Of a stretch of DNA of 7,217 bases, positions 1 to 5,328 are shown in pieces (within the stretch, counting starts at the first letter, position 1; each line of letters opens with the position of its first letter). Source of the DNA: DATIJJ01 sp039936115 (GTDB lineage Bacteria > Pseudomonadota > Gammaproteobacteria > DSM-16500); contig JBDTIZ010000043.1 of NCBI GenBank assembly GCA_039936115.1, positions 1-7,217 on the forward strand, read 5' to 3'. The position numbers and the translations under genes are program-made. Under the pieces are notes generated by a model. That model saw only the letters and a list, made by a program, of their open reading frames with translations, made no database searches and was not told the origin of the DNA.

Positions 1-10
1 TGTTTTTGAT

Positions 11-66
11 TCCAGACCCCGCAACAAGTGCGGGGTGACAGTGTGGTTTAAAGTGCGGGGCAACAG
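11..66. repeat. REP-like palindromic intergenic repeat with a degenerate second half-copy
   Basis: CCCCGCA (17-23) pairs with TGCGGGG (29-35) around a 5-base loop, giving a perfect 7-bp hairpin. The right half plus its flank, AAGTGCGGGG followed by TGACAG (26-41), recurs 25 bases later as AAGTGCGGGG followed by CAACAG (51-66). The second unit has no left arm, so it reads as a decayed or partial copy. The element lies downstream of the minus-strand pilin gene and could stop transcription or protect the 3' end, but no T-run follows it in that direction. Its look (GC-rich palindrome flanked by TCCAGA and TGACA) resembles dispersed repeats known from Rickettsia and several gammaproteobacteria; that comparison is from memory. 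Confidence 0.6.
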
Positions 67-91
67 AGAAGCAAAGCGCAGGGTAATCAGC

Positions 92-502
92 CTAACTCGC
101 AAACCCATCATCAACCGCACCACCCGAAGCTTTCCAAGTCACTTCCTTACCTTTAATAACCGGAGTCATAATATAGCTATGTTTTGCCGTGAAACCGTTA
201 TACGGAACCGGAATAACCGTAATGACCCCATCAACAACGGTGATACTTGCAATTTTCCCTTTAGGTTGAGTAATCGCCGCCGGAACGCGATTGGTACCCG
301 CATCACAGACTGCTAAATTGTGAGATACTTGATAACATTCGCTCACACCCGCTTTAAACGGCGCGGCAGCCTCAATCACCTCGTGATAACTTTCTCGCAT
401 TTTAAAATTCTTATAAGCCGGAATTGCAAATGTAGCCAACATACCAAGAACACCAACTACAATGAGAAATTCAAAATAAGTAATACCTTTTGCATGCTTC
501 AT
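92..502 (-). CDS. type IV pilin-like protein (major pilin/PilE-PilA type)
   Basis: This 136-residue protein is a likely structural subunit of a type IV pilus, exported to the inner membrane and processed by prepilin peptidase. The leader is six residues (MKHAKG). Cleavage after Gly6 would leave a mature protein starting ITYFE, with the conserved Glu at mature position 5 and a hydrophobic N-terminal helix of the usual length running to IPAY (residues 7-30). Cys56 and Cys66, in ECYQ...CDAGTNRVP, are spaced like a small disulfide loop. Beta-strand-like segments follow (KIASITVVDGVITVIP), and the C-terminus contains VTWKASGGAVDDG, as in many PilA-type pilins, but with no C-terminal cysteine pair. 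An AGGAGG-like site (GGAGG at 509-513) sits just upstream of the ATG. The gene lies 21 bp downstream of the MFS transporter on the same strand and may be co-transcribed with it. No other pilus genes are visible, so it could be the major pilin, a minor pilin or an orphan paralogue. Confidence 0.88.
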   Translation of the reverse strand: MKHAKGITYFEFLIVVGVLGMLATFAIPAYKNFKMRESYHEVIEAAAPFKAGVSECYQVSHNLAVCDAGTNRVPAAITQPKGKIASITVVDGVITVIPVPYNGFTAKHSYIMTPVIKGKEVTWKASGGAVDDGFAS

Positions 503-523
503 GCTAAACCTCCAGTTGCTAAA

Positions 524-1822
524 TTAGATCGATTTAATTTTTCGATAGCTTTTTGATGACATAATGTCTGCCGCATCCATTCGCTGAAATACAACAATTG
601 CGAACGCTGAGGTAAATGTCAGGACTATCAATAATGAAAATGCCCCAATAAAATTACCTGTATGGGTAGCAAGTATGCCGGTAATTAACGGCGCTAAAAT
701 TCCCGCTAATGCAAATGCACAGTCCATAATTCCAAGACTGGTTCCAGCCCGATCACGCGCTAAATCGGTATTAATTGCATAGAACGCCGCATTTGGCATT
801 AAACCAAAACCAACCCCTAACGAAATACAAACTAATGCCATAGTTAATGACGGATGAAATACTACTGGAATAAAACAGCACGCTGAAATCACTTGTGAAA
901 TCCAGATAATATGCGAACGTGCAATACGAAGATTATGCGTTTTATGCCATAGCCAATCTGAAATGACACCGCCCAATAACAATAAAACAGTGCCAACAAG
1001 CCAAGGTGCAACTAGGAACCAACCAACTTGTTTTATGTTGACGCCATAGGTTTGTTCAAGATACCCAGGAAGCCACGTGATCGCAAAAAATAATAAATAA
1101 CCAAAAGCAAAAAACGCGTAATTATTTACAAGCAAATCACGATTGAAAAGCATAAATCGCCAGGTGGTTTTTTGTTCCGCCAATGAATGACCCGATTGTG
1201 TTACGGATTCTAATTCACTTTGGATATGATGTAATTCTTCCTCTGATACACTTTTACTTTGTTCCGGATAATCGCGAAATACAAGAAACCATGTAATAGC
1301 CCAAATGATTCCTAACGTACCTAAAATGACAAACATCCACCGCCAACCAACCGCTGCAACGAGATGTGAAATAAACGGTGCACCGAGTACTGATGCAAAT
1401 GGTACAGCAGCCAAACCAATCGCCAAAGCACGAACACGTTCTGAAACAGGAAGCCAATCAGAATCAACGCGTGTCAATGCAGGAAAATTAGGTCCTTCTG
1501 CAACACCCAATATCATTCTAAAAATAAAAAACCACCAAAATCCTGTTGATAAAGCTAATAATGCACATGCAACCGACCACACAATTGAAGAAGCAGACCA
1601 TATTTTACGTGCGCCAAATTTATCAACTAGAATACCACCCACCACTGTCATAATGAGGTAACCCACCCCAAACGCAGAAGCGATGATACCAAAGTCCGCA
1701 TTGGTAAAACCGAATGTAGTTTCTAATGGCGTAATAGCATAGGAAAGCGCGGAACGATCAAGATAATTAATAATGATGGCAAAAAAACTAATTGCTACAA
1801 TAACCCATCGGTGACGTGTCAT
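524..1822 (-). CDS. MFS transporter, anion:cation symporter (ACS)-like family
   Basis: This is an inner-membrane secondary transporter of 432 residues with about 12 predicted helices. NYLDRSALSYA (19-29) in helix 1 resembles the family signature of hexuronate, glucarate and phthalate permeases. GGILVDKFGARK (62-73) is MFS motif A between helices 2 and 3. RMILGVAEGPNFPA (102-115) in helix 4 matches the ACS-type R-x-L-L-G-x-x-E-x-P-x-F-P-A pattern. A charged central loop (about 184-225) separates the two six-helix halves. Substrates in this family are mostly organic anions such as sugar acids, taken up with a cation; the exact substrate cannot be read here. The start is set at the ATG at 1822 because AGGGAG (1831-1836) lies 8 bases upstream. 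An in-frame GTG at 1831 would add three residues but overlaps that ribosome binding site. The pilin gene follows after 21 bp. Confidence 0.9.
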   Translation of the reverse strand: MTRHRWVIVAISFFAIIINYLDRSALSYAITPLETTFGFTNADFGIIASAFGVGYLIMTVVGGILVDKFGARKIWSASSIVWSVACALLALSTGFWWFFIFRMILGVAEGPNFPALTRVDSDWLPVSERVRALAIGLAAVPFASVLGAPFISHLVAAVGWRWMFVILGTLGIIWAITWFLVFRDYPEQSKSVSEEELHHIQSELESVTQSGHSLAEQKTTWRFMLFNRDLLVNNYAFFAFGYLLFFAITWLPGYLEQTYGVNIKQVGWFLVAPWLVGTVLLLLGGVISDWLWHKTHNLRIARSHIIWISQVISACCFIPVVFHPSLTMALVCISLGVGFGLMPNAAFYAINTDLARDRAGTSLGIMDCAFALAGILAPLITGILATHTGNFIGAFSLLIVLTFTSAFAIVVFQRMDAADIMSSKSYRKIKSI

Positions 1823-1844
1823 CTTTAACACTCCCTAGATAGCA

Positions 1845-1877
1845 ACACGCCCCGAAACAATATGTAACGAGGCGTGT
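1845..1877 (-). promoter_or_regulatory. hairpin in the histone-MFS intergenic gap, possible leader element or weak terminator
   Basis: ACACGCC (1845-1851) pairs with GGCGTGT (1871-1877). The stem can extend past one mismatch to CG/CG (1853-1854 with 1868-1869), leaving a 13-base loop. Read on the minus strand it lies after the histone-like gene and ends only 8 bases before the ribosome binding site of the MFS gene. No T-run follows, so a simple intrinsic terminator is unlikely. A weak promoter-like pair on the minus strand (TTGTGA, complement of 1882-1887, and CATATT, complement of 1859-1864, 17 bases apart) would place the -10 in the loop. Whether the structure acts on RNA or as a protein-binding palindrome cannot be told. 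Confidence 0.35.
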
Positions 1878-1901
1878 AATTTCACAAAGAAATACTGAGA
1901 T

Positions 1902-2123
1902 CTATTTTTTCTTTGCTTTAGATTTGCGTTTTTTAGCTTTCTTTTTAACGGTGCCTTTTTTCTTACCGTCAGCAAAGCCATCTTTATAAGCTTTGGCAAT
2001 TGCTTTTTTCAAACCAGATTTGAACTCTTTCTTCAAAGCAACTACTTTCGCCTTCATGGCTTTAGCTGCTGAAGCTGCTTTTTTAGCACCTGATTTCTTA
2101 GCTTTTTTCTTGCGTACTACCAT
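1902..2123 (-). CDS. histone H1-like, lysine-rich DNA-binding protein
   Basis: This small 73-residue protein has 30 lysines, two arginines and many alanines, with no cysteine or tryptophan. The composition and the KKAKK/KKKAKKRKSKAKKK-type tails (about 4-15 and 54-73) match bacterial mimics of the histone H1 C-terminal domain, such as the chlamydial Hc proteins and Coxiella Hq1, which bind and condense DNA. A middle segment (about 26-53, VVALKKEFKSGLKKAIAKAYKDGFADG) is less extreme and could form an amphipathic helix, so the protein is not merely a lysine tail. AGGGA lies about 8 bases before the ATG. The gene stands alone between the MFS gene and the divergent lipoprotein gene. In Chlamydia and Coxiella such proteins are linked to compact developmental forms; the same role here is inference. 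A low-complexity protein without DNA binding is the main alternative. Confidence 0.75.
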   Translation of the reverse strand: MVVRKKKAKKSGAKKAASAAKAMKAKVVALKKEFKSGLKKAIAKAYKDGFADGKKKGTVKKKAKKRKSKAKKK

Positions 2124-2180
2124 AGTAATTTCCCTTTTTAAGTTAGTAACAGAAAGTATGATACAACATAATAAATAAAT

Positions 2181-2210
2181 TTTATATACCCCGGATTAAT
2201 CAGCTATTAT
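2181..2210 (+). promoter_or_regulatory. candidate sigma70-type promoter for the CXXCH lipoprotein gene
   Basis: TTTATA (2181-2186, 4 of 6 to TTGACA) and TATTAT (2205-2210, 5 of 6 to TATAAT) are separated by 18 bases, about 50 bases before the ATG at 2260. The 136-bp gap is AT-rich and must also hold the promoter of the divergent histone-like gene, for which I see no clear -35/-10 pair. Confidence 0.35.
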
Positions 2211-2259
2211 GATCAAGCCAGTATGGAAGTTTCACTACACATGACAGGAACAGTCAACA

Positions 2260-3222
2260 ATGAATTTTAAACCTATCATTGCTATTTTATTTAGTCTCAC
2301 ACTTACCGCCTGTGAAGATATTGCGTTACAGTTTACTCCCAAAAAACAACCTGTTATTTCTAATACCCCACTTGCAAAACAAGCCGAAAAACGTTTTTGG
2401 GAAATTCTGCATAGCGGTGATTATCAAAATATAGTCGATGCAAATCGATTATTAATGGCGGCATATTTACAAAATCCTAATGATCCTAGGCTTGCAGCTC
2501 ATCTTGGTTTTTTACACATTTGGAAAATTACAGAACGTACTCGGATGCCTAAACAATCAATTCCTCCAACCATTGTGAATGACATTGTATTGGCAAAAAA
2601 TTATTTTGCCGATGCAGTTGAACTTGCGCCATCCGATGCGCGTTTTTTAGGATTTTTGGGAGATTCTCAATTAGTGATGGGGCAAATCTTTCTAAATAAT
2701 CGCGAACAAACTCGCGGTTATTTCACGCTGCAACATGCTATTCGTGCCTGGCCTGAATTTAATTATTTTACGGCTGGATATCCTATGACAACATTAGACG
2801 CTAAGAGTAAATACTTTCAAGAAGCGCTTAAGTGGCAATGGCGAACTATGGATTTATGTGCCGGCGAACCTATTAATCGAAACAATCCTAATTTTTCTAT
2901 CTATCTGCATAATCAAACTAACCAGGGCCCTAAACGTGCCTGTTGGAATTCATGGATTGCGCCATATAATTATGAAGGCTTTTTTCTGAATATGGGTGAT
3001 ATGCTGGTTAAGTCAGGCAATTGGCAAACTGCCATTAAGATTTATCAAAATGCAAAATTAGATAAAGACTATCTTGCATGGCCTTATCGGCAGTTATTAG
3101 AAAAAAGAATAAGCAATGCACGTAAAAATGTAAAATTTTTCCAACAGGATTTTATGAGTCCGGATAAAACCATTGCGTTTAATTCTGGATATGGGTGTGT
3201 GATGTGTCATCAAAAAAAATAA
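2260..3222 (+). CDS. lipoprotein with helical-repeat-like body and C-terminal CXXCH heme-binding motif
   Basis: This 320-residue exported protein belongs to no family that I recognise. It begins with a short hydrophobic signal sequence ending in a lipobox, LTAC, with the lipidated Cys at 18; Glu at +2 suggests sorting to the outer membrane. The body is helical with TPR-like pieces: residues 57-90 (ANRLLMAAYLQNP.DPRLAAHLGFLH), 108-140 (VLAKNYFADAVELAP.DARFLGFLGD) and 240-266 (GFFLNMGDMLVKSGNWQTAIKIYQNA). It is rich in Trp and Tyr between 160 and 240. Cys200 and Cys228 could form a disulfide. The sequence ends in YGCVMCHQKK: Cys313, Cys316 and His317 form a CXXCH c-type heme site, with only three residues after the His. 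The periplasmic location predicted by the signal fits heme attachment by the Ccm system. There is no separate cytochrome c fold, so the role (electron transfer, heme sensing, or chance/metal-binding motif) is open. AGGAA lies 9 bases before the ATG. The gene is monocistronic and converges on the DUF1295 gene. Confidence 0.72.
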   Translation: MNFKPIIAILFSLTLTACEDIALQFTPKKQPVISNTPLAKQAEKRFWEILHSGDYQNIVDANRLLMAAYLQNPNDPRLAAHLGFLHIWKITERTRMPKQSIPPTIVNDIVLAKNYFADAVELAPSDARFLGFLGDSQLVMGQIFLNNREQTRGYFTLQHAIRAWPEFNYFTAGYPMTTLDAKSKYFQEALKWQWRTMDLCAGEPINRNNPNFSIYLHNQTNQGPKRACWNSWIAPYNYEGFFLNMGDMLVKSGNWQTAIKIYQNAKLDKDYLAWPYRQLLEKRISNARKNVKFFQQDFMSPDKTIAFNSGYGCVMCHQKK

Positions 3223-3233
3223 CGTGTGGCTTT

Positions 3234-3323
3234 TGTAGGGGCGAACCTATGTGTTCGCCCTGCTGCCTCAATACGAAAATATTGTCTCGATGAAGAAGGC
3301 AAACACATAGGTTCGCCCCTACA
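3234..3323. repeat. long inverted repeat between convergent genes (dispersed-repeat type)
   Basis: The arm at 3234-3259 is the reverse complement of 3298-3323 over 26 positions with one mismatch (3256/3301), enclosing a 38-base spacer. The left arm is itself palindromic: GGGCGAAC (3239-3246) and GTTCGCCC (3253-3260) form a perfect 8-bp stem with a 6-base loop. The right-hand copy is slightly decayed (GTTTGCC in place of GTTCGCC on its complement). The structure is therefore two copies of a 26-base unit starting GTAGGGGCGAACC, in head-to-head orientation. The right arm runs into the end of the DUF1295 gene and provides its TAG stop (complement of 3319-3321). Units of this look occur as dispersed intergenic repeats in many bacteria; the comparison is from memory. 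Confidence 0.9.
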
Positions 3324-3330
3324 CTTTTTT
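3234..3330 (+). terminator. likely intrinsic terminator of the CXXCH lipoprotein gene
   Basis: On the plus strand the 26-position inverted repeat is followed after one base by six T (3325-3330), the arrangement of a rho-independent terminator, 11 bases after the lipoprotein stop codon. The T-run overlaps the last lysine codons of the opposing DUF1295 gene. In the minus direction the stem is followed by A-rich sequence (complement of the T-run at 3231-3234), so termination of the DUF1295 transcript is less well supported. The 38-base loop is longer than usual; the left arm's own small hairpin could form instead. Confidence 0.55.
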
Positions 3331-4083
3331 AAACCAAGGAAAAAACATCGCTGTAGTCTCTTGATAACTCAAATAAAGTTGCCCACGTGATTCAGCAGAT
3401 CCTCGCTCAGTCACCGGCCCCGTTATTTCCGTCATGATGATATAAAGCAGTATAGGTGAAAGAAATCCCATCCAACCATCTGGGTTTTGTAAACCAAACA
3501 ATGCAAATCCACACCAAATCAGCCATTCAAAAAAATAGTTTGGATGCCTTGAGTGATACCAAAAACCGATGTTGCAAACTTTGCCTGGATTGTGTTTCTT
3601 GAAATGATGCAATTGCATATCAGCAAGCGCTTCGCCCAGTATGCTTATCACAACCAACACACATGCCGCATAATCCCATCTGCTAAACGTATTTGTTGTC
3701 TCGTATGAGGCAAAGAAAAAAACACTGGAGATGACAAAAATAAATATTCCCTGCAATTGGCAATTGAAAAGATGCCGCATTGCTGATGCAGAGTTCCACG
3801 CGTCCTCTAATTGAGAATAACGTTTATCGACCATGCCTTTACTCACTCGAGTCAACCAGAGATAACTGGTTAATCGAATACCCCATAAAAATAACAATAG
3901 ACCGATAACAATTAAACGTGAGTGATGTGGCTGTATCCCTAAATACATAAGACCCGATATCATCAATATGATGACCCAAGCAAGATCCACGATCGAAGGA
4001 TTTTTTAGTAAACGAGATAGGATCCAAACGAACAACATTTGAATCACTATATATGAATAAACCAATACCATTATTTTAAGCAT
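3319..4083 (-). CDS. DUF1295 / steroid 5-alpha-reductase-like integral membrane protein
   Basis: This 254-residue protein has about six or seven membrane helices. The family signature is clear: SIVDLAW (30-36) after the first helix, GIRLTSYLWLTR (68-79), a basic segment around 157-168 and GFWYHSRHPNYFFEW (173-187), which matches the G-x-W-x-x-S-R-H-P-N-Y-x-x-E core. The C-terminal part, with TERGSAESRGQLYLSYQETTAMFFPWF (225-251), is also typical. Members are thought to be NAD(P)H-dependent lipid or steroid reductases, but few have a proven substrate. The start is set at the ATG at 4083 because AGGGAG lies 9 bases upstream; an ATG at 4146 would add 21 polar residues without a ribosome binding site. 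The stop lies inside an intergenic repeat. The desaturase gene is 93 bp upstream on the same strand, which suggests a shared role in membrane lipid metabolism. Confidence 0.85.
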   Translation of the reverse strand: MLKIMVLVYSYIVIQMLFVWILSRLLKNPSIVDLAWVIILMISGLMYLGIQPHHSRLIVIGLLLFLWGIRLTSYLWLTRVSKGMVDKRYSQLEDAWNSASAMRHLFNCQLQGIFIFVISSVFFFASYETTNTFSRWDYAACVLVVISILGEALADMQLHHFKKHNPGKVCNIGFWYHSRHPNYFFEWLIWCGFALFGLQNPDGWMGFLSPILLYIIMTEITGPVTERGSAESRGQLYLSYQETTAMFFPWFKKV

Positions 4084-4176
4084 GATACACAACTCCCTGT
4101 CGTTCATGTCTAATAAAATTGTAATGGCAGAACAGGGTAAACGCATCTAGATTTTATTCAATCCAGTGCGAATGTG

Positions 4177-5097
4177 TTATGCCAGATCTTTCTGTAAGAT
4201 AGTTGACGGTACAGGCCTAACATCCCAAATGATACCCAATTTTTCAAATAGCTTGAGCATGTAATAAGTAATGTCGACCTCCCACCACATAAACCCCTGA
4301 CGTGCAGCGCCAGGATAATGATGATGATTGTTATGCCAACCTTCGCCTAACGTAATCAAGGCCAGCAGTAAATTATTGCGGCTATTATCTTTTGTCGTAA
4401 AACGGCGCTTACCGTATTTATGTGACAGCGAATTAATCGAAACCGTAGTATGAAACACTGCTATGGTTGAAATACAAAATCCCCACACAATCATTTGCCC
4501 GCCAGTCACACCCATGCTTGGCGCAAAAATGTGTAACAGGGTGCCCACAACAAATAATGAAGCAGCTAAACAAAATGGGACCAAACCGTCAAAACGGTCT
4601 AGAAAAACGAGTTCAGGAAATTTAGTTAAATCAGTGACGCGCTCAGGATTATAATAGTAATTCTTTTTTGACATGAACCAACCCATATGGCTCCACCAAA
4701 ATCCATGCTGCACAGGCGAATGCGCATCGGCTTCTTGATCTGCGATCATGTGATGTTGGCGATGATACGTTGCCCACCAAAGAGGGCCGCGTTGAACTGC
4801 GCTTGCACCCAGTATCGCAAAGATAAATTGCCAAAAACGATTAGTCTTATAAGTACGATGGGAAAAATAACGATGATAAAAAGCCCCAATCGAAAAGACC
4901 CGCACAAAATACAATACAGCACCGGTTAAAAAAGCCACTTTGCTATAACCGACCCAAAAGACAAATAAACACGATAAATTCAAAGCGATAAAGGGTAAAG
5001 CCCTTAGCCAGTCAATTTTATTTGGCCCTGTTATTGCCTCGGCAGAAGTATTGTCATTCATGAACCATTTCAAGACTGACTGATAGAGTTCTTTCAT
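4177..5097 (-). CDS. acyl-CoA Delta9-type fatty acid desaturase
   Basis: This 306-residue membrane-bound di-iron desaturase probably introduces a double bond into saturated acyl chains to adjust membrane fluidity. The histidine boxes are complete: HRYFSH (75-80), HRQHH (112-116) and HNNHH within EGWHNNHHHYP (255-259). NSLSHKYG (222-229) supplies the extra His (226) seen in the stearoyl-CoA type, and WWATYHRQHH and DPH-like ADAHSPVQHGFWWSH (124-138) are also family-typical. Hydrophobic helices lie at about 33-50, 53-72, 88-100, 172-192 and 201-220. Length and order match bacterial acyl-CoA desaturases; there is no cytochrome b5 domain. The start ATG has TAGGAA about 10 bases upstream; an ATG at codon 13 has none. 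The DUF1295 gene follows after 93 bp. I see no confident promoter in the upstream gap, which is shared with the divergent coiled-coil gene. Confidence 0.93.
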   Translation of the reverse strand: MKELYQSVLKWFMNDNTSAEAITGPNKIDWLRALPFIALNLSCLFVFWVGYSKVAFLTGAVLYFVRVFSIGAFYHRYFSHRTYKTNRFWQFIFAILGASAVQRGPLWWATYHRQHHMIADQEADAHSPVQHGFWWSHMGWFMSKKNYYYNPERVTDLTKFPELVFLDRFDGLVPFCLAASLFVVGTLLHIFAPSMGVTGGQMIVWGFCISTIAVFHTTVSINSLSHKYGKRRFTTKDNSRNNLLLALITLGEGWHNNHHHYPGAARQGFMWWEVDITYYMLKLFEKLGIIWDVRPVPSTILQKDLA

Positions 5098-5289
5098 TTT
5101 AAAGGTATTCCTAATTTTATTGGCTTATCCACCTTAAAAACACATCATGGGGATTAACCTGCTAAGTCGCATTTTCAAAGATGAATGAGACCATAAAATC
5201 GCTTTTTTCACAAGTAATTAGCGCAAAAAATGACTATTTCATGAATATAAACACATTTTGGAATTAACAACATAGGTCAAATATTGGGC

Positions 5290-5300
5290 TATAATATAAT
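5290..5300 (+). promoter_or_regulatory. two overlapping perfect -10 boxes upstream of the coiled-coil gene
   Basis: TATAAT occurs at 5290-5295 and again at 5295-5300, sharing one T. Transcription starting about 7 bases downstream would give a 5' leader of roughly 20-27 bases before the ATG at 5329. The best -35-like sequence is TTAACA (5264-5269, 5 of 6), but at 20 bases from the first box it is farther than ideal. The promoter may rely on its strong -10 or on an activator. Confidence 0.55.
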
Positions 5301-5328
5301 ATTGCAACTCACTGCTGGGAATAAACCT

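Noticed and set aside
35..556. Plus-strand open frames of 93 and 78 codons opposite the pilin gene
   Set aside because: They are antisense to a well-supported pilin, lack ribosome binding sites and have no protein-like pattern.
1254..1661. Open frames on both strands inside the MFS transporter region (67 and 118 codons)
   Set aside because: They are shadow frames of a strongly supported transporter with intact family motifs.
1993..2178. Plus-strand 61-codon frame with a hydrophobic, Phe/Ala-rich product opposite the histone-like gene
   Set aside because: The Phe/Ala pattern is what antisense reading of Lys (AAA/AAG) and Ala codons gives, and there is no ribosome binding site.
3223..3330. 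CRISPR or attachment-site reading of the repeat pair
   Set aside because: There are only two units, in opposite orientation and without spacer regularity, and no integrase or cas gene nearby.
4084..4146. N-terminal extension of the DUF1295 protein to the ATG at 4146
   Set aside because: There is no ribosome binding site before it, the added residues are polar and unlike the family, and the ATG at 4083 has AGGGAG at good spacing.
4463..4929. Open frames of 60-80 codons inside the desaturase region
   Set aside because: They overlap a desaturase with all histidine boxes intact and have no features of their own.
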